A model generated the notes under the pieces. The model was not told the origin of the DNA and did no database searches. It saw only the letters and a list, made by a program, of their open reading frames with translations. DNA of 27,392 nt from Parvibaculum sp. Lineage in GTDB: Bacteria; Pseudomonadota; Alphaproteobacteria; Parvibaculales; Parvibaculaceae. Both the position numbers and the translations under genes were made by a program. This document shows positions 9,668-18,298 of the stretch, piece by piece. The stretch is taken from contig JAGUWA010000019.1 in the NCBI GenBank assembly GCA_020062605.1, positions 1 through 27,392 of the forward strand, in the 5' to 3' direction. Positions within the stretch are counted from its first letter, which is position 1; each line of letters starts with the position of its first letter.

Positions 9668-11884
9668 ATGACCGATATCCATACGAACTCCGTAGTCACC
9701 TTTGGCGACCGCCGCCGCGCCGCGCCGAATGAGAGCGCGGTGGGCGATATTTCGCCATGGGAAGTGTTGCGCGGCGTATGGGCGCGCAAGGAAATCATTC
9801 TCTGCGCCTTTGCGGGCTTCATGGCCGTCGCGATCCTCTGGCTCGCCACCGCCACACCGACCTATACGGTCGAGGCACGGGTGATGCTCGCGCCGCGCGC
9901 GGGCGAGATTTCGACCTTCGACGACGAGAATTCGCCGCTGCTGCCGGATGCGCAGACCGTCCAGACGGAAATTCAGCTGCTGACGTCCCGGCCGCTCGTC
10001 GCGCGCCTCATCACCGACCTCGGGCTGGCGGGCAATCCCGAATTCAATCCGGCGCTCCGCTCGCCGGGTCTGCTCGGCCGTATCGCCATCGCGCTGGGTG
10101 TACGTCATCACAATTCCTCGACCGACATCGAGGACATCACCAATGTGGTGCTTTCGCGTCTTGAGGTCTATCAAAAGACCGGATCGCGCGTCATCGCGAT
10201 CGTCTTTACTTCCGCCGATCCGCGCATGGCGGCAATCATTCCGAACCGGCTTGCGGAACTCTACATCGCCCAGCAGGTCGAACAGCGGACAGGGGTCAAC
10301 AGCGAAGCGACGAAGTGGCTCGCCGAGCAGATCGAGGAACTGCGCGGCAAGGTGCAGCAGTCGGAAGCGGCGGTGGAAGCCTTCCGCACGAAGTCCGGCC
10401 TGTTCCTGACGAACGGTTCGACCGTGCCCCAGCAGCAGCTGACCGAACTGAACACCCAGCTCTCGACGGCGGAAGCGGACCGCGCCGCCGCACAGGCAAA
10501 GCTCGTCAATGCGCGCGAACTGCTGGCCTCCGGCAACGCGGTGAACTCCGCCGCCGAAGTGCTGCAATCGCCGCTCATCCAGAACCTCCGCCAGCAGGAA
10601 GTCGCCCTGCGCGCCCAGATCGCACAGATGTCCGAGACGCTCCTGCCGACGCATCCGCGCCTTCAGGAGTCGCAGGCGAACCTTGCCGATCTCGAAACGC
10701 AGATCGAGAAGGAAGTTCTCAAGATCATCGAAGCGCTGGAGAACGAGGCACGCGTCGCCAATGCGCGCGTGAATTCGCTTCGCGCGAGCCTGACGCGGCT
10801 GCAGCGCCGCATGGGTCAGCTCAACCAGGACGAGGTGCAACTGCGTGCCTTGCAGCGCGATGCCGACACGAACCGGGCGCTGCTCGAATCCTTCCTGCTG
10901 CGCTATCAGCAGGCGAACGCCCGCGCCGAGGCGGACGCCCAGGCGGCGAATGCCCGCATCGTCTCGCGCGCGCAGCAGCCGACCGAGCCCACTTTCCCGC
11001 GCATGTCCTCCGCGCTCACTTTCGCGACAGTGGCAGGCGTCATCTTCGCGTTTCTCGTGACCTTTCTGATCGAGGTCTTCGCCCGCGGGTTCCGCACCGG
11101 CGAACAAGCCGAGCGAGCGACCGGGATGCCGTTCCTCGGTCTTGTGCCCGAAGCGGAAGCGCGCCGGGGTAAAGCCGCCCCGGCCGATGAGGTTCTCCGC
11201 GATCCGTCCGGCCCTTATTCAGAATCTATCCGTGCGCTCCAGGGCCATGTGCTCCTCGCGCGCGTGGGCGACCGCCGCGCCCGCACCGTGCTCGTGACCT
11301 CGGCAACGGAGGGCGAAGGCAAGACGGAGACCGCCGCAAGTCTCGCACGTGTCTTTGCGCTTGGCGGCTATCGCACCATCGTTGTCGACGCCGATCTGCG
11401 CGCGGCCTCGATGCACGAGGCGCTGAACATCGCGAGGCGGCCCGGCCTTGCGGACCTTCTCATGAGCCGCGCCGCCTTCCAGCATGTGATCCGGAGGGAT
11501 TCCGCGAGCCCCGCGCATGTGCTGCAGGCGGGAACGCCCATTCCCAATCCGACGGCGGCGCTTGCCTCCTCGCAGATGCTTTGGGTGCTGAACGCGCTCC
11601 AGCAAACTTACGATTACGTAATCATCGATTCACCTGCCGCGCTCGCCGCCGCCGATGCGCAGGTGCTGGCGAAGTTCGCCGACGTCACAGTACTGGTGGT
11701 CAAGTGGTCTTCGACCAGCCGCCGCATGGTCGCTCGCGCATTGAAAGTGCTTTCGGCCGCAAGCAGCCGCCGTGTCGGCATCCTTCTGACGAGGGTGAAC
11801 CTGCGCCGCTATCGCCGCTACGGCGACGAGGCGCTGCAGGAATACCCCGTGCACCCCGCCCATCCGAGAGCGGCGGCGCGCTAG
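9668..11884 (+). CDS. Polysaccharide co-polymerase fused to BY-kinase (Wzc/ExoP-like)
   Basis: Inner-membrane protein of 738 residues that controls chain length and gates export with the outer-membrane Wza partner. The Wzz domain begins at about 30, with TM1 at about 42-62. A periplasmic coiled-coil region (about 210-420) ends in the GNVR-type segment. TM2 spans about 450-470. The C-terminal tyrosine-kinase domain has Walker A SATEGEGKT (545-553), Walker A' IVVDADLR (571-578) and Walker B VIIDSP (651-656). The C-terminal tail has only three tyrosines (Y715, Y718, Y726), fewer than the Tyr cluster of E. coli Wzc. The frame stays open 64 codons upstream, but the ATG at 9668 gives a normal N-terminus. 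The stop codon overlaps the stop of the convergent dioxygenase gene. Confidence 0.92.
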   Translation: MTDIHTNSVVTFGDRRRAAPNESAVGDISPWEVLRGVWARKEIILCAFAGFMAVAILWLATATPTYTVEARVMLAPRAGEISTFDDENSPLLPDAQTVQTEIQLLTSRPLVARLITDLGLAGNPEFNPALRSPGLLGRIAIALGVRHHNSSTDIEDITNVVLSRLEVYQKTGSRVIAIVFTSADPRMAAIIPNRLAELYIAQQVEQRTGVNSEATKWLAEQIEELRGKVQQSEAAVEAFRTKSGLFLTNGSTVPQQQLTELNTQLSTAEADRAAAQAKLVNARELLASGNAVNSAAEVLQSPLIQNLRQQEVALRAQIAQMSETLLPTHPRLQESQANLADLETQIEKEVLKIIEALENEARVANARVNSLRASLTRLQRRMGQLNQDEVQLRALQRDADTNRALLESFLLRYQQANARAEADAQAANARIVSRAQQPTEPTFPRMSSALTFATVAGVIFAFLVTFLIEVFARGFRTGEQAERATGMPFLGLVPEAEARRGKAAPADEVLRDPSGPYSESIRALQGHVLLARVGDRRARTVLVTSATEGEGKTETAASLARVFALGGYRTIVVDADLRAASMHEALNIARRPGLADLLMSRAAFQHVIRRDSASPAHVLQAGTPIPNPTAALASSQMLWVLNALQQTYDYVIIDSPAALAAADAQVLAKFADVTVLVVKWSSTSRRMVARALKVLSAASSRRVGILLTRVNLRRYRRYGDEALQEYPVHPAHPRAAAR

Positions 11885-12789
11885 CCCGCGATCGCCGGCG
11901 TCTTCCGCCCGAAGAAAAGCGCAATCGCCTTCTGCCGGTCGCCGACAAAGCTCTTCACGGCGTCATAGGCCGGACGCAGAACGTCATAAGCCGCGACCTT
12001 CGTCTTGTCCCACAAAGGATGAATGCCCGCATCCGCCTGCGGAAAACCGAGCTTGCGCAGACCGGCATTCATGTAGGACAGCTTCACCAGGTGCCGCGTT
12101 TCCGCCGTGTGCCAGGTGATGGAGAAGGAAACCGACACTTCCTCGCCGTTCTGCACCCAATGCGGTGCGAAGATCGGCACGAAGATGCCCTCGCCCGGCT
12201 GGATATGCTGCTGCGTGCCAAGGGACTCGATTTCTTCCCGGTAAGGAAGATTACGGTGCTTGCCGGGGAAGAGCTCCATGTCTTCCGCGCTCGCGACCTC
12301 GCGGTCACGATGATCGAAAAGCGACATGCGTTTCTGTCCGCGAATCTGGAGCAGGAAGTTCAGTTCCGGATCCATGTGAAAAGGCGTCACATTGCCGGGT
12401 GACGTAACGAAGATGAAGGCCTGGCGCATCATCGCGCCGCCCATCATCCCGTCCGTCTGCTCGGCGACCTGATCGAGGCAGGCGTCGAGCAATTCCTTGT
12501 ATTCGGGATCGCTCTCGACATTCTTCAAAACCATCCAGGATTTTGCTTCCTCGATCCGGCGGACCGTTTCCTCGGGCGAGAGACCGTTGGACGGCGTGAG
12601 CGAGGGATCCTGGTTGGGAGCGACCGGTCCGTTGAACTCGACCTGATCCGCAGGCAAGGTCGCAGCGAGCCGGGCGAGGCGCTCAAGCGCGAAGAGCGGA
12701 TGTCCGTCGAGACGATGCGTCAGCCGGAAAGTCGCACGCGGCATGGCTTCGGTGACCGTGCCCTTTGAAATTTCAATCAGCCTGTTCAT
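11881..12789 (-). CDS. JmjC/cupin-8 family protein, FIH-like Fe(II)/2-oxoglutarate dioxygenase
   Basis: A 302-residue cytoplasmic protein with no signal peptide. Residues 131-154 align closely by eye with the core of the asparaginyl hydroxylase FIH: T135, H138, D140, N144 and K153 fall at the spacing of FIH T196, H199, D201, N205 and K214, and H210 is the likely third iron ligand (FAPHW). An active Fe(II)/2-oxoglutarate dioxygenase is therefore plausible. Start chosen at the ATG at 12789, with AGGAG six nt upstream; another ATG at 12795 abuts that site. The gene overlaps the upstream acyltransferase gene by 17 nt, so it is the last cistron of the FemAB-wzx-GNAT operon. The substrate is unknown. 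A sugar, acyl or peptide substituent of the polysaccharide, or a pathway protein, are inferences only. Confidence 0.85.
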   Translation of the reverse strand: MNRLIEISKGTVTEAMPRATFRLTHRLDGHPLFALERLARLAATLPADQVEFNGPVAPNQDPSLTPSNGLSPEETVRRIEEAKSWMVLKNVESDPEYKELLDACLDQVAEQTDGMMGGAMMRQAFIFVTSPGNVTPFHMDPELNFLLQIRGQKRMSLFDHRDREVASAEDMELFPGKHRNLPYREEIESLGTQQHIQPGEGIFVPIFAPHWVQNGEEVSVSFSITWHTAETRHLVKLSYMNAGLRKLGFPQADAGIHPLWDKTKVAAYDVLRPAYDAVKSFVGDRQKAIALFFGRKTPAIAG

Positions 12790-14059
12790 GTCCATCTCCT
12801 TGCAGACGGTCGTAAAGAACGCGAAGTCTCTTGCGTGCGGCCGCTTCGCCGCGCTTGGCAAGCGCGATCCAGCCTGCCAGCGGCACGCTGAAAGAATGCG
12901 GCGTGGTCACGAGCATGCTGCTCATGGTGCGGCGCTCGGCCCAGATATGGTCGATCATCGGATGACCGGGCACCGCGCAGGAATCGACCCAATCCACCTT
13001 GTCGTCGCGGAGGAACACGCCGATGGCCTTCAGCATCAGCAATGTGCCGGGCGAGTAGCGCCAGTAACGCTCATCGAATGCGATCTTGAAGGTGAAGACG
13101 CCGCGGCCCGAGCGGAAGCTTGTCAGCATGGCGACCGGGTTGCCGTCGAGACCAAGCTCCGTGCAGTGAAGCGTTCCCGCTTCACGCGCCCCCTTGCATA
13201 TCTCTTCAAACCAGGCGCGCTCGTTCGGGCGCATCTTCATCGCGGTGCCGCGCTTGCCTTTCCAGCCGCGCGCTTCGAGCGCAAGAAACCGGCTGACCCA
13301 GTCGCCGACGTCCGGGCCGCCATCGTGAACGGCGAATTCAAGGCGGCCTTCTTCCGAGAGCCGGTTCCAGAGGCGATTGAACTCCTTGCGCTTCTTCTTG
13401 CGGATATGGGCCGCGAGATAAGCTTCTTCATCGAGCTCCGAGCGGAGAAAGGCGCGTTCGTGACGGTCGGTTTCGCGGTAGAGAATGCCGTCGGCCGCCA
13501 TCACATCGCGGAGCGCCTTGTCGAAGGCGCCGCCCGCCTCGAACATCGGAAATTCGACGAGGGCGGCACCCTGAGCCGCCGCAAAAGAAAGGAACCGGCG
13601 CACCGCCTGCTGCTCATAGCCCGCACGGAGGAGCGGCGTCGAAAGGAAACTGTGAATATGTTCCCATACATGCCAGATCGCGAAGGGCGCGCCGTAGGAC
13701 CCGCGCGAGGCGAAATAAGGCACCAGCCCGATCATCAGGCGCTGGCCGGACCCGTCGGGCTCGCTCCAGAGCAGCGCAACGCGCGCCTCGTCTTTCTTCT
13801 GGAGATGATCCATCGCCGCCGCGAGCGTGATGCTTTCGAACTGCGTATTGCGGTCGATGGAGGATGCGGCCAACGCATCGACCTCGGAGCGGAACGGCGT
13901 CATCGCGTCGGCGCTTTGCAGGACGACGACGTCGGCGCTCGGCGGACGGCCGTGAAGGTAACGCGCCGCGTGGCTCAGCACCTCGACGGAAGGTCCGGCG
14001 GCACGCAGGTGCTTCTTCGCGAGGCCCGGCCAGAGCGGATATTGTCCGAGACCTGTCAT
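12773..14059 (-). CDS. FemAB/BioF2-like GNAT acyltransferase
   Basis: A 428-residue protein made of two tandem GNAT folds, as in the CelD/BioF2-like and FemAB families. The first is degenerate (about 40-200). The second (about 215-400) has LALEARGWKGKRG (259-271), FKIAFDERYW (324-333) followed by SPGTLL, and DSCA...HPMIDHIW (359-373), the usual signature stretches. Members transfer acyl or aminoacyl groups; in Caulobacter the related HfsK is required for holdfast. Start chosen at the ATG at 14059, which overlaps the flippase stop by four bases (ATGA) and has GAGG upstream. The upstream in-frame extension is only the antisense-like tail over the flippase gene. Acyl donor and substrate unknown. 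Confidence 0.88.
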   Translation of the reverse strand: MTGLGQYPLWPGLAKKHLRAAGPSVEVLSHAARYLHGRPPSADVVVLQSADAMTPFRSEVDALAASSIDRNTQFESITLAAAMDHLQKKDEARVALLWSEPDGSGQRLMIGLVPYFASRGSYGAPFAIWHVWEHIHSFLSTPLLRAGYEQQAVRRFLSFAAAQGAALVEFPMFEAGGAFDKALRDVMAADGILYRETDRHERAFLRSELDEEAYLAAHIRKKKRKEFNRLWNRLSEEGRLEFAVHDGGPDVGDWVSRFLALEARGWKGKRGTAMKMRPNERAWFEEICKGAREAGTLHCTELGLDGNPVAMLTSFRSGRGVFTFKIAFDERYWRYSPGTLLMLKAIGVFLRDDKVDWVDSCAVPGHPMIDHIWAERRTMSSMLVTTPHSFSVPLAGWIALAKRGEAAARKRLRVLYDRLQGDGHEQAD

Positions 14060-15444
14060 GCAATCCTCAAAGCGGTAAGCGAACGCCGGACGGGCCCGGC
14101 GAGAACAAAGGCGGTGATACCGAGGCGCCGCTGGACGACGACCGCAAGGCAGAAGGTGGAACCGACGATGGAAATGGCCGTCGCCGCCGCCGCGCCCATC
14201 AGGCCGAAGGACGGCACCAGCAGGAAGTTGAGTGCGAGGTTCCCGAGCGCGGCAACGCCATAGGTCCAGGCAACGGCGTTCTGGTTGCCGGTCATGTTGA
14301 GCAGATACTCGGTGGAGCCCGTAGCCGCTCGAGCAAGAAAGCCAGCCATCAGCAGGAAGAGGAGCGGATAGCCTGAACCGAAGTTCTCGCCGAACAGGCC
14401 GAGAGCGAACTCGCCGACGAGCAGGAGGAAGACGCCCGCCGCCAGCGTCGGCCAGAATATCCACTGGATCGAGCCATGCACGAAGGTCTGAAGTTCGGAA
14501 TGCTTGCCTGCGCTATGAAGCTCCGCGAATTTTGGCACCGCGAGCGCCGCCACAGAGAACTGAATGAAGGCCATGAGGTTCGCAATACGCGTCGCGGCGA
14601 AATAGATGGCGATGTCGTCCGGTTCGACGAAGTAGCCGAGCAGCACGATGTCCGTGTTGGTGAGGAGCAGAAAAAGCCCCTCGACAAGCACGAGCGGCGC
14701 GGAGATCGCGACCCAGTGCTTCACATGGAAGACGGGTTTCGCGGCGGGAACAGTCCTGGCGACGCGGCGCGCCAGCAAAAAGCGCTGCACGAACATGGTG
14801 GCAAAGGTCGCGCCGAGCGCGCCGAACGTGACCTGCAGTCCCGTGGCGCTACCGGTGAAGAAGAGAGTGCCGCCGGCAACCGCAACGATGGCGAGCGGGC
14901 GGACGATGTAGTTTGGAACGTAGGCCAGATTGACCCAGCCGAAGGCACGCGCCGCGCCCTCCTGCCAGTCCATCAGCGCGAAGCCCGGCACGCACACCAG
15001 CGCAACGGCAAGCGGCCAGATGTAGTAGCTCTCGATATGGCCCGAGAAGGCCCAGAGCAAACCGAGGCCCGCAAGTGAAGCCGCCGCGCCGATGGCCGCG
15101 ACGATACCGAAGGATGCCTTGAGGACGCCCGACAGACGCCGCCATTTTTCCTTCGTCCTGTATTCGGGAATGAAGCGAAGAACGGATGTACCGAACCCCA
15201 TCGGCACCACAATGCCCAGGATCACGACCCAGACCCAGACATAGACGAAGATGCCGTATTCGAAAGCACCCATCCACCGCGCGAGCAGCACCTGGCTGAG
15301 CAGCGCGATGGCCGCGCCGGCGATGCGGATGCCCATGACGAAGGCCGCCCCCCGGACGACGCCCGCAAGATGCGCGTCGCCAGGCTTGCCCGCGATCATG
15401 TTCCCGATCCGCCCGAAGCGCGACGGGGCCTTTCCCGAATTCAT
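14056..15444 (-). CDS. Polysaccharide flippase (Wzx/MATE-like, MVF superfamily)
   Basis: Integral inner-membrane protein of 462 residues with about 12-14 hydrophobic helices. It shows the oligosaccharide-flippase N-terminal layout: GVVRGAAFVMGIRIAGAAIALLSQ, split over residues 28-51, then LLARWMGAFEYGIFVYVW (53-70). It would move undecaprenyl-linked repeat units to the periplasmic face. Start supported by GAGGG upstream. The gap to the preceding FemAB-like gene is 11 nt, and the next gene overlaps its stop by 4 nt, so it is a middle gene of a four-gene operon. It could alternatively carry another lipid-linked glycan, but the locus argues for the exopolysaccharide. Confidence 0.92.
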   Translation of the reverse strand: MNSGKAPSRFGRIGNMIAGKPGDAHLAGVVRGAAFVMGIRIAGAAIALLSQVLLARWMGAFEYGIFVYVWVWVVILGIVVPMGFGTSVLRFIPEYRTKEKWRRLSGVLKASFGIVAAIGAAASLAGLGLLWAFSGHIESYYIWPLAVALVCVPGFALMDWQEGAARAFGWVNLAYVPNYIVRPLAIVAVAGGTLFFTGSATGLQVTFGALGATFATMFVQRFLLARRVARTVPAAKPVFHVKHWVAISAPLVLVEGLFLLLTNTDIVLLGYFVEPDDIAIYFAATRIANLMAFIQFSVAALAVPKFAELHSAGKHSELQTFVHGSIQWIFWPTLAAGVFLLLVGEFALGLFGENFGSGYPLLFLLMAGFLARAATGSTEYLLNMTGNQNAVAWTYGVAALGNLALNFLLVPSFGLMGAAAATAISIVGSTFCLAVVVQRRLGITAFVLAGPVRRSLTALRIA

Positions 15445-15455
15445 GACGAGTGCCC

Positions 15456-16724
15456 TCAGACCCGAGCGGAGATGGCCGCCGCGAACATGCCCTTCGCGGC
15501 GCGCAGCCGGGTGAACCCCTGCCAGAGTACCGGCGTCTGCTTGATGAATCGTTTAGCCTGGAGATAGGCGATCCGCGGACCGAGGCTAAGCCAGCCGACG
15601 AGATTGTTCGGCTCCACATGGTCGAGGAGCGGAATCTCGATCTCGCACCACTGGTCCTTGTAGCCTTCGTCGCCGATGGTGAAGTCGAAGGCTGTGTGAC
15701 CGTTGGCGGTCGCCCGTTCCATCAGATCCATGAGCTGAATCATACCGGGACCGAAGCGGGCCGCTTCGCAGTTCTCGTCATAGCTCGCGAGCACATAGTG
15801 ATAGCGGCCGCCGAAGCTCACGCCCCAGTTCGCCGCCGCGACGGTGTCACCGACCGCGAGGTGGTTGACCTCGATCATGCCTTCCGCGTCGGGGTTGCTC
15901 GCCAGGTCCCGGTAGAAGTCGCGGCAGCCGGGCTTGTCGAAGAGATTGGCGACACCCATGCGGGCGAAGGTGACGGATTTCTGCTCCATCAGGATGTCGA
16001 GCGAGCGGAGCTTTTCCTCCGTGCTTTCCGGCGTGACGAGCGAGACCGCACCAAGCTCCTCGGTCTTGCGACGCTTCTGGCGGTCGCGCTTCTTGCTGCC
16101 GGAAGAACGCTTCTCGCCGTAGTAGCTCTCCCAGTCATCCTTGAGCATGGTCATGTGGGCGGAGGACGCATTCCGGCGAAGACCGCCGAGCGTCATCATC
16201 GGGTTCGCCTGGTCGCCGACGCGCTCCGGCATCCGGCTCAGCGTCACGATGTGATGGGTCGGCAGCGTCTCGCGAATGCCGTCCCAGAGAGCGGGAAACT
16301 GCGCCGGCGAGACGTAGCGCGGGAAGGCCTTCGACAGCAGCGGCGCGTTGTAGTCGCAGAGATCGCCGCCAAGCCAGATGAGCTTGTGGCAGAGGATTCC
16401 GTTTTCGATGCCGAGCGGAAGAATGAAGAGCGCAGCGCCCTCGCTGTCCCATCCGACGACAATGGCGGGCTTCACGCCCTGCTTCGTCCCGATATGGCGC
16501 TGCCAGGCGGAAATCCACGCATAGGTCTGGAATGCCGTGCAATCGCCCGTCTTTTCGAGCGCCTGCCAGACCGCCTTGAGCGGCTCGATCTCCTCATGAA
16601 TGGAGATCAGCACTTGCGGACGGCCCTCAGGCGCGCCAAAAATGGCTGAATTTCGGACTTTTTCGGTCCCGGCTGTCGCCGGAATCCGGCTCAGGTCTTC
16701 GAACTTGACGGTCAGCGGCGTCAT
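15456..16724 (-). CDS. FemAB/CelD-like GNAT acyltransferase
   Basis: A 422-residue protein with the two-lobe GNAT architecture. FQTYAWISAWQRH (65-77) is a common N-lobe signature of CelD-like proteins. A basic helix around residues 205-221 (SKKRDRQKRRK) joins the lobes. FDFTIGDEGYKDQW (346-359) is the diagnostic C-lobe motif of BioF2-like acyltransferases. It is only distantly similar to the second GNAT at 12773-14059, so the two are likely to act on different positions. It is the first gene of the leftward operon and lies divergent to the deacetylase. Start supported by GAGG seven or so nt upstream. Role inferred: N- or O-acylation of a sugar, possibly a position freed by the deacetylase. 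Confidence 0.87.
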   Translation of the reverse strand: MTPLTVKFEDLSRIPATAGTEKVRNSAIFGAPEGRPQVLISIHEEIEPLKAVWQALEKTGDCTAFQTYAWISAWQRHIGTKQGVKPAIVVGWDSEGAALFILPLGIENGILCHKLIWLGGDLCDYNAPLLSKAFPRYVSPAQFPALWDGIRETLPTHHIVTLSRMPERVGDQANPMMTLGGLRRNASSAHMTMLKDDWESYYGEKRSSGSKKRDRQKRRKTEELGAVSLVTPESTEEKLRSLDILMEQKSVTFARMGVANLFDKPGCRDFYRDLASNPDAEGMIEVNHLAVGDTVAAANWGVSFGGRYHYVLASYDENCEAARFGPGMIQLMDLMERATANGHTAFDFTIGDEGYKDQWCEIEIPLLDHVEPNNLVGWLSLGPRIAYLQAKRFIKQTPVLWQGFTRLRAAKGMFAAAISARV

Positions 16725-16873
16725 TTTTGGCCTCGCCTTGCTGTCTGTTTCCTTGCCGGGGAGACATCCGTTCGTTTCCCGAATCTGGACATCCGCCCCC
16801 GGCTCGACAGCAGGATTGCAAGGCGTGTGCTAGGTCGTACCGCGTTAACCTTTCTCACCGAGAATGCCTCGCA
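16725..16873. promoter_or_regulatory. Divergent intergenic region, acyltransferase operon / deacetylase
   Basis: These 149 nt separate two divergent starts and should hold both promoters. I could not assign a convincing -35/-10 pair. Candidate ribosome-binding sites are GAGG before 16724 (minus) and a weak GAGA before 16874 (plus). Confidence 0.35.
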
Positions 16874-17950
16874 ATGAGCAAGACCATTCCCGCATCCCGT
16901 GCTGCCAGCCCGTCGCCGATGGGACGGATGCTGCTCGCGCTGCATGCGAGCGGGGCTTGCAGGCTCGCACCGAAATCGCTGGCGGGGATCGGCGTCATCT
17001 TCATGCTGCACCGGGTCAGGGAAGATGACGGCGCGGCGTTTGCCCCCAATCGCATTCTCGAGATCACGCCCGGCTTCCTCGAAGAGACCATCGGGACGGT
17101 CCGCGACCTCGGCTACATCTGCATGACGCTCGACGAGGCCGTGACCCGGCTCGAAGCGGGCGAGCATGGCGAGCGCTTCGCCGTCTTCACGCTGGACGAC
17201 GGCTACAGGGACAACCTGACGGAGGCCTTGCCCGTCTTCGAGCGCAACGGCGTGCCCTTCACCGTCTACCTGACGACGGGCCTGCCGGATGGCCATGCGG
17301 AAATCTGGTGGGTGGCGCTCGAGCGCGCGATCGCCTCGGCGGTTGCGATCCGCGTCATGGTAGGAGATCGCGAGATCGCGATGTTCACGCGCGACGCCGG
17401 TGAGAAGAACGACGCCTGGAACAACATATATTGGGCGCTGCGCAAGCTGCCCGAACGCGAGATGCGCGCCGAGGTGCGCCGCCTCGCCGCCGAGCACGGC
17501 ATCGACATGGGCGCGCTGACGCGCGAACTCGCAATGACTTGGGACGAGGTCCGCACCCTCGCCGCGCATCCGCTCGCAAGCGTGGAAGCGCACACCGCCG
17601 ACCACTTCGCGCAGGCAGGGCTCACAGCCGCCGATGCACGATCCGACATCGAGCGCGGACTTGCCCGGATGGAAGCGGAACTGGGGCGCCGCCCCCACCA
17701 CTTCTCCTATCCGTATGGCGATCCGGGCTCTGCCGGAGAGCGCGATTTTGCGCTCACCTCGGCACTCGGCTTCCGCTCCGCGACGACGACCCGCAAGGGG
17801 CTCATCAAGCCCGCCCATGCCGGGCGCCTGACAAGCCTGCCGCGGCTCTCGCTCAATGGTGATTTTCAGGACAGACGGATGCTCAAGGCGCTGCTGAGCG
17901 GCCTTCCCTTCGCGCTGGCGAAACCGATCCGCTCGCTCGGGATCGATTGA
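16874..17950 (+). CDS. Polysaccharide deacetylase (NodB/CE4 family)
   Basis: A 358-residue carbohydrate esterase family 4 protein that removes N- or O-acetyl groups from sugars. Motif 1 is TLDDGYRD (106-113) with catalytic and metal Asp 108/109. Motif 2 appears as VEAHTADH (237-244), giving metal ligands H240 and H244. Motif 3 is FSYPYG (277-282). There is no obvious signal peptide: a short basic N-terminus precedes a hydrophobic stretch VIFMLHRV (41-48) that belongs to the fold, so a cytoplasmic site is likely unless secretion is non-classical. The upstream in-frame extension over 49 codons is rejected because the conserved fold begins after 16874. Caulobacter HfsH, which deacetylates holdfast, is the closest functional parallel. 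Convergent with the next gene, gap 3 nt. Confidence 0.9.
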   Translation: MSKTIPASRAASPSPMGRMLLALHASGACRLAPKSLAGIGVIFMLHRVREDDGAAFAPNRILEITPGFLEETIGTVRDLGYICMTLDEAVTRLEAGEHGERFAVFTLDDGYRDNLTEALPVFERNGVPFTVYLTTGLPDGHAEIWWVALERAIASAVAIRVMVGDREIAMFTRDAGEKNDAWNNIYWALRKLPEREMRAEVRRLAAEHGIDMGALTRELAMTWDEVRTLAAHPLASVEAHTADHFAQAGLTAADARSDIERGLARMEAELGRRPHHFSYPYGDPGSAGERDFALTSALGFRSATTTRKGLIKPAHAGRLTSLPRLSLNGDFQDRRMLKALLSGLPFALAKPIRSLGID

Positions 17951-17953
17951 GAG

Positions 17954-18205
17954 CTAGCTGCTGCCGTTCCCGTTCTTGCGTCCACGACGCCTGCGACCCC
18001 ACCACACCTCGAAGCGCCGCCGGGCGCGCCGCACGGGATGCAGATCGACGGAGAGAACGAGGACGCCGAGCGGGAGCATCCAGAACCCCAGAACGGGCAG
18101 GAAACCGACAGTGCCGCCGGCCACGAGCAGCATGCCGACAACGATCCGCAGGATCGGCGGTCCCGGCACCTTCACCCGCTTGTCGCCTAATCGCACCGCC
18201 GCCAT
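17954..18205 (-). CDS. Small PGPGW-type transmembrane protein
   Basis: An 83-residue membrane protein. PGPPILRIVVGMLLVAGG begins near residue 14, followed by GFLPVLGFWMLPLGVLVLS. The two hydrophobic helices form a hairpin with a short turn, and the C-terminal tail is strongly basic (RRARRRFEVWWGRRRRGRK). This matches the putative transmembrane PGPGW family, whose function is unknown. Start chosen at the ATG with GGAGAG upstream. It is the only gene in its unit: convergent with the deacetylase and divergent from tRNA-Asn. A link to the polysaccharide locus is positional only. Confidence 0.8.
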   Translation of the reverse strand: MAAVRLGDKRVKVPGPPILRIVVGMLLVAGGTVGFLPVLGFWMLPLGVLVLSVDLHPVRRARRRFEVWWGRRRRGRKNGNGSS

Positions 18206-18298
18206 GACCTGCCGCTCTCCGCGAAAGATTCGCGGCGGAAGGCCCCGAACCCGTTTGGGCAGATAGGCATAAAAGGTGGCAAGAGCAAGACATTTGGG

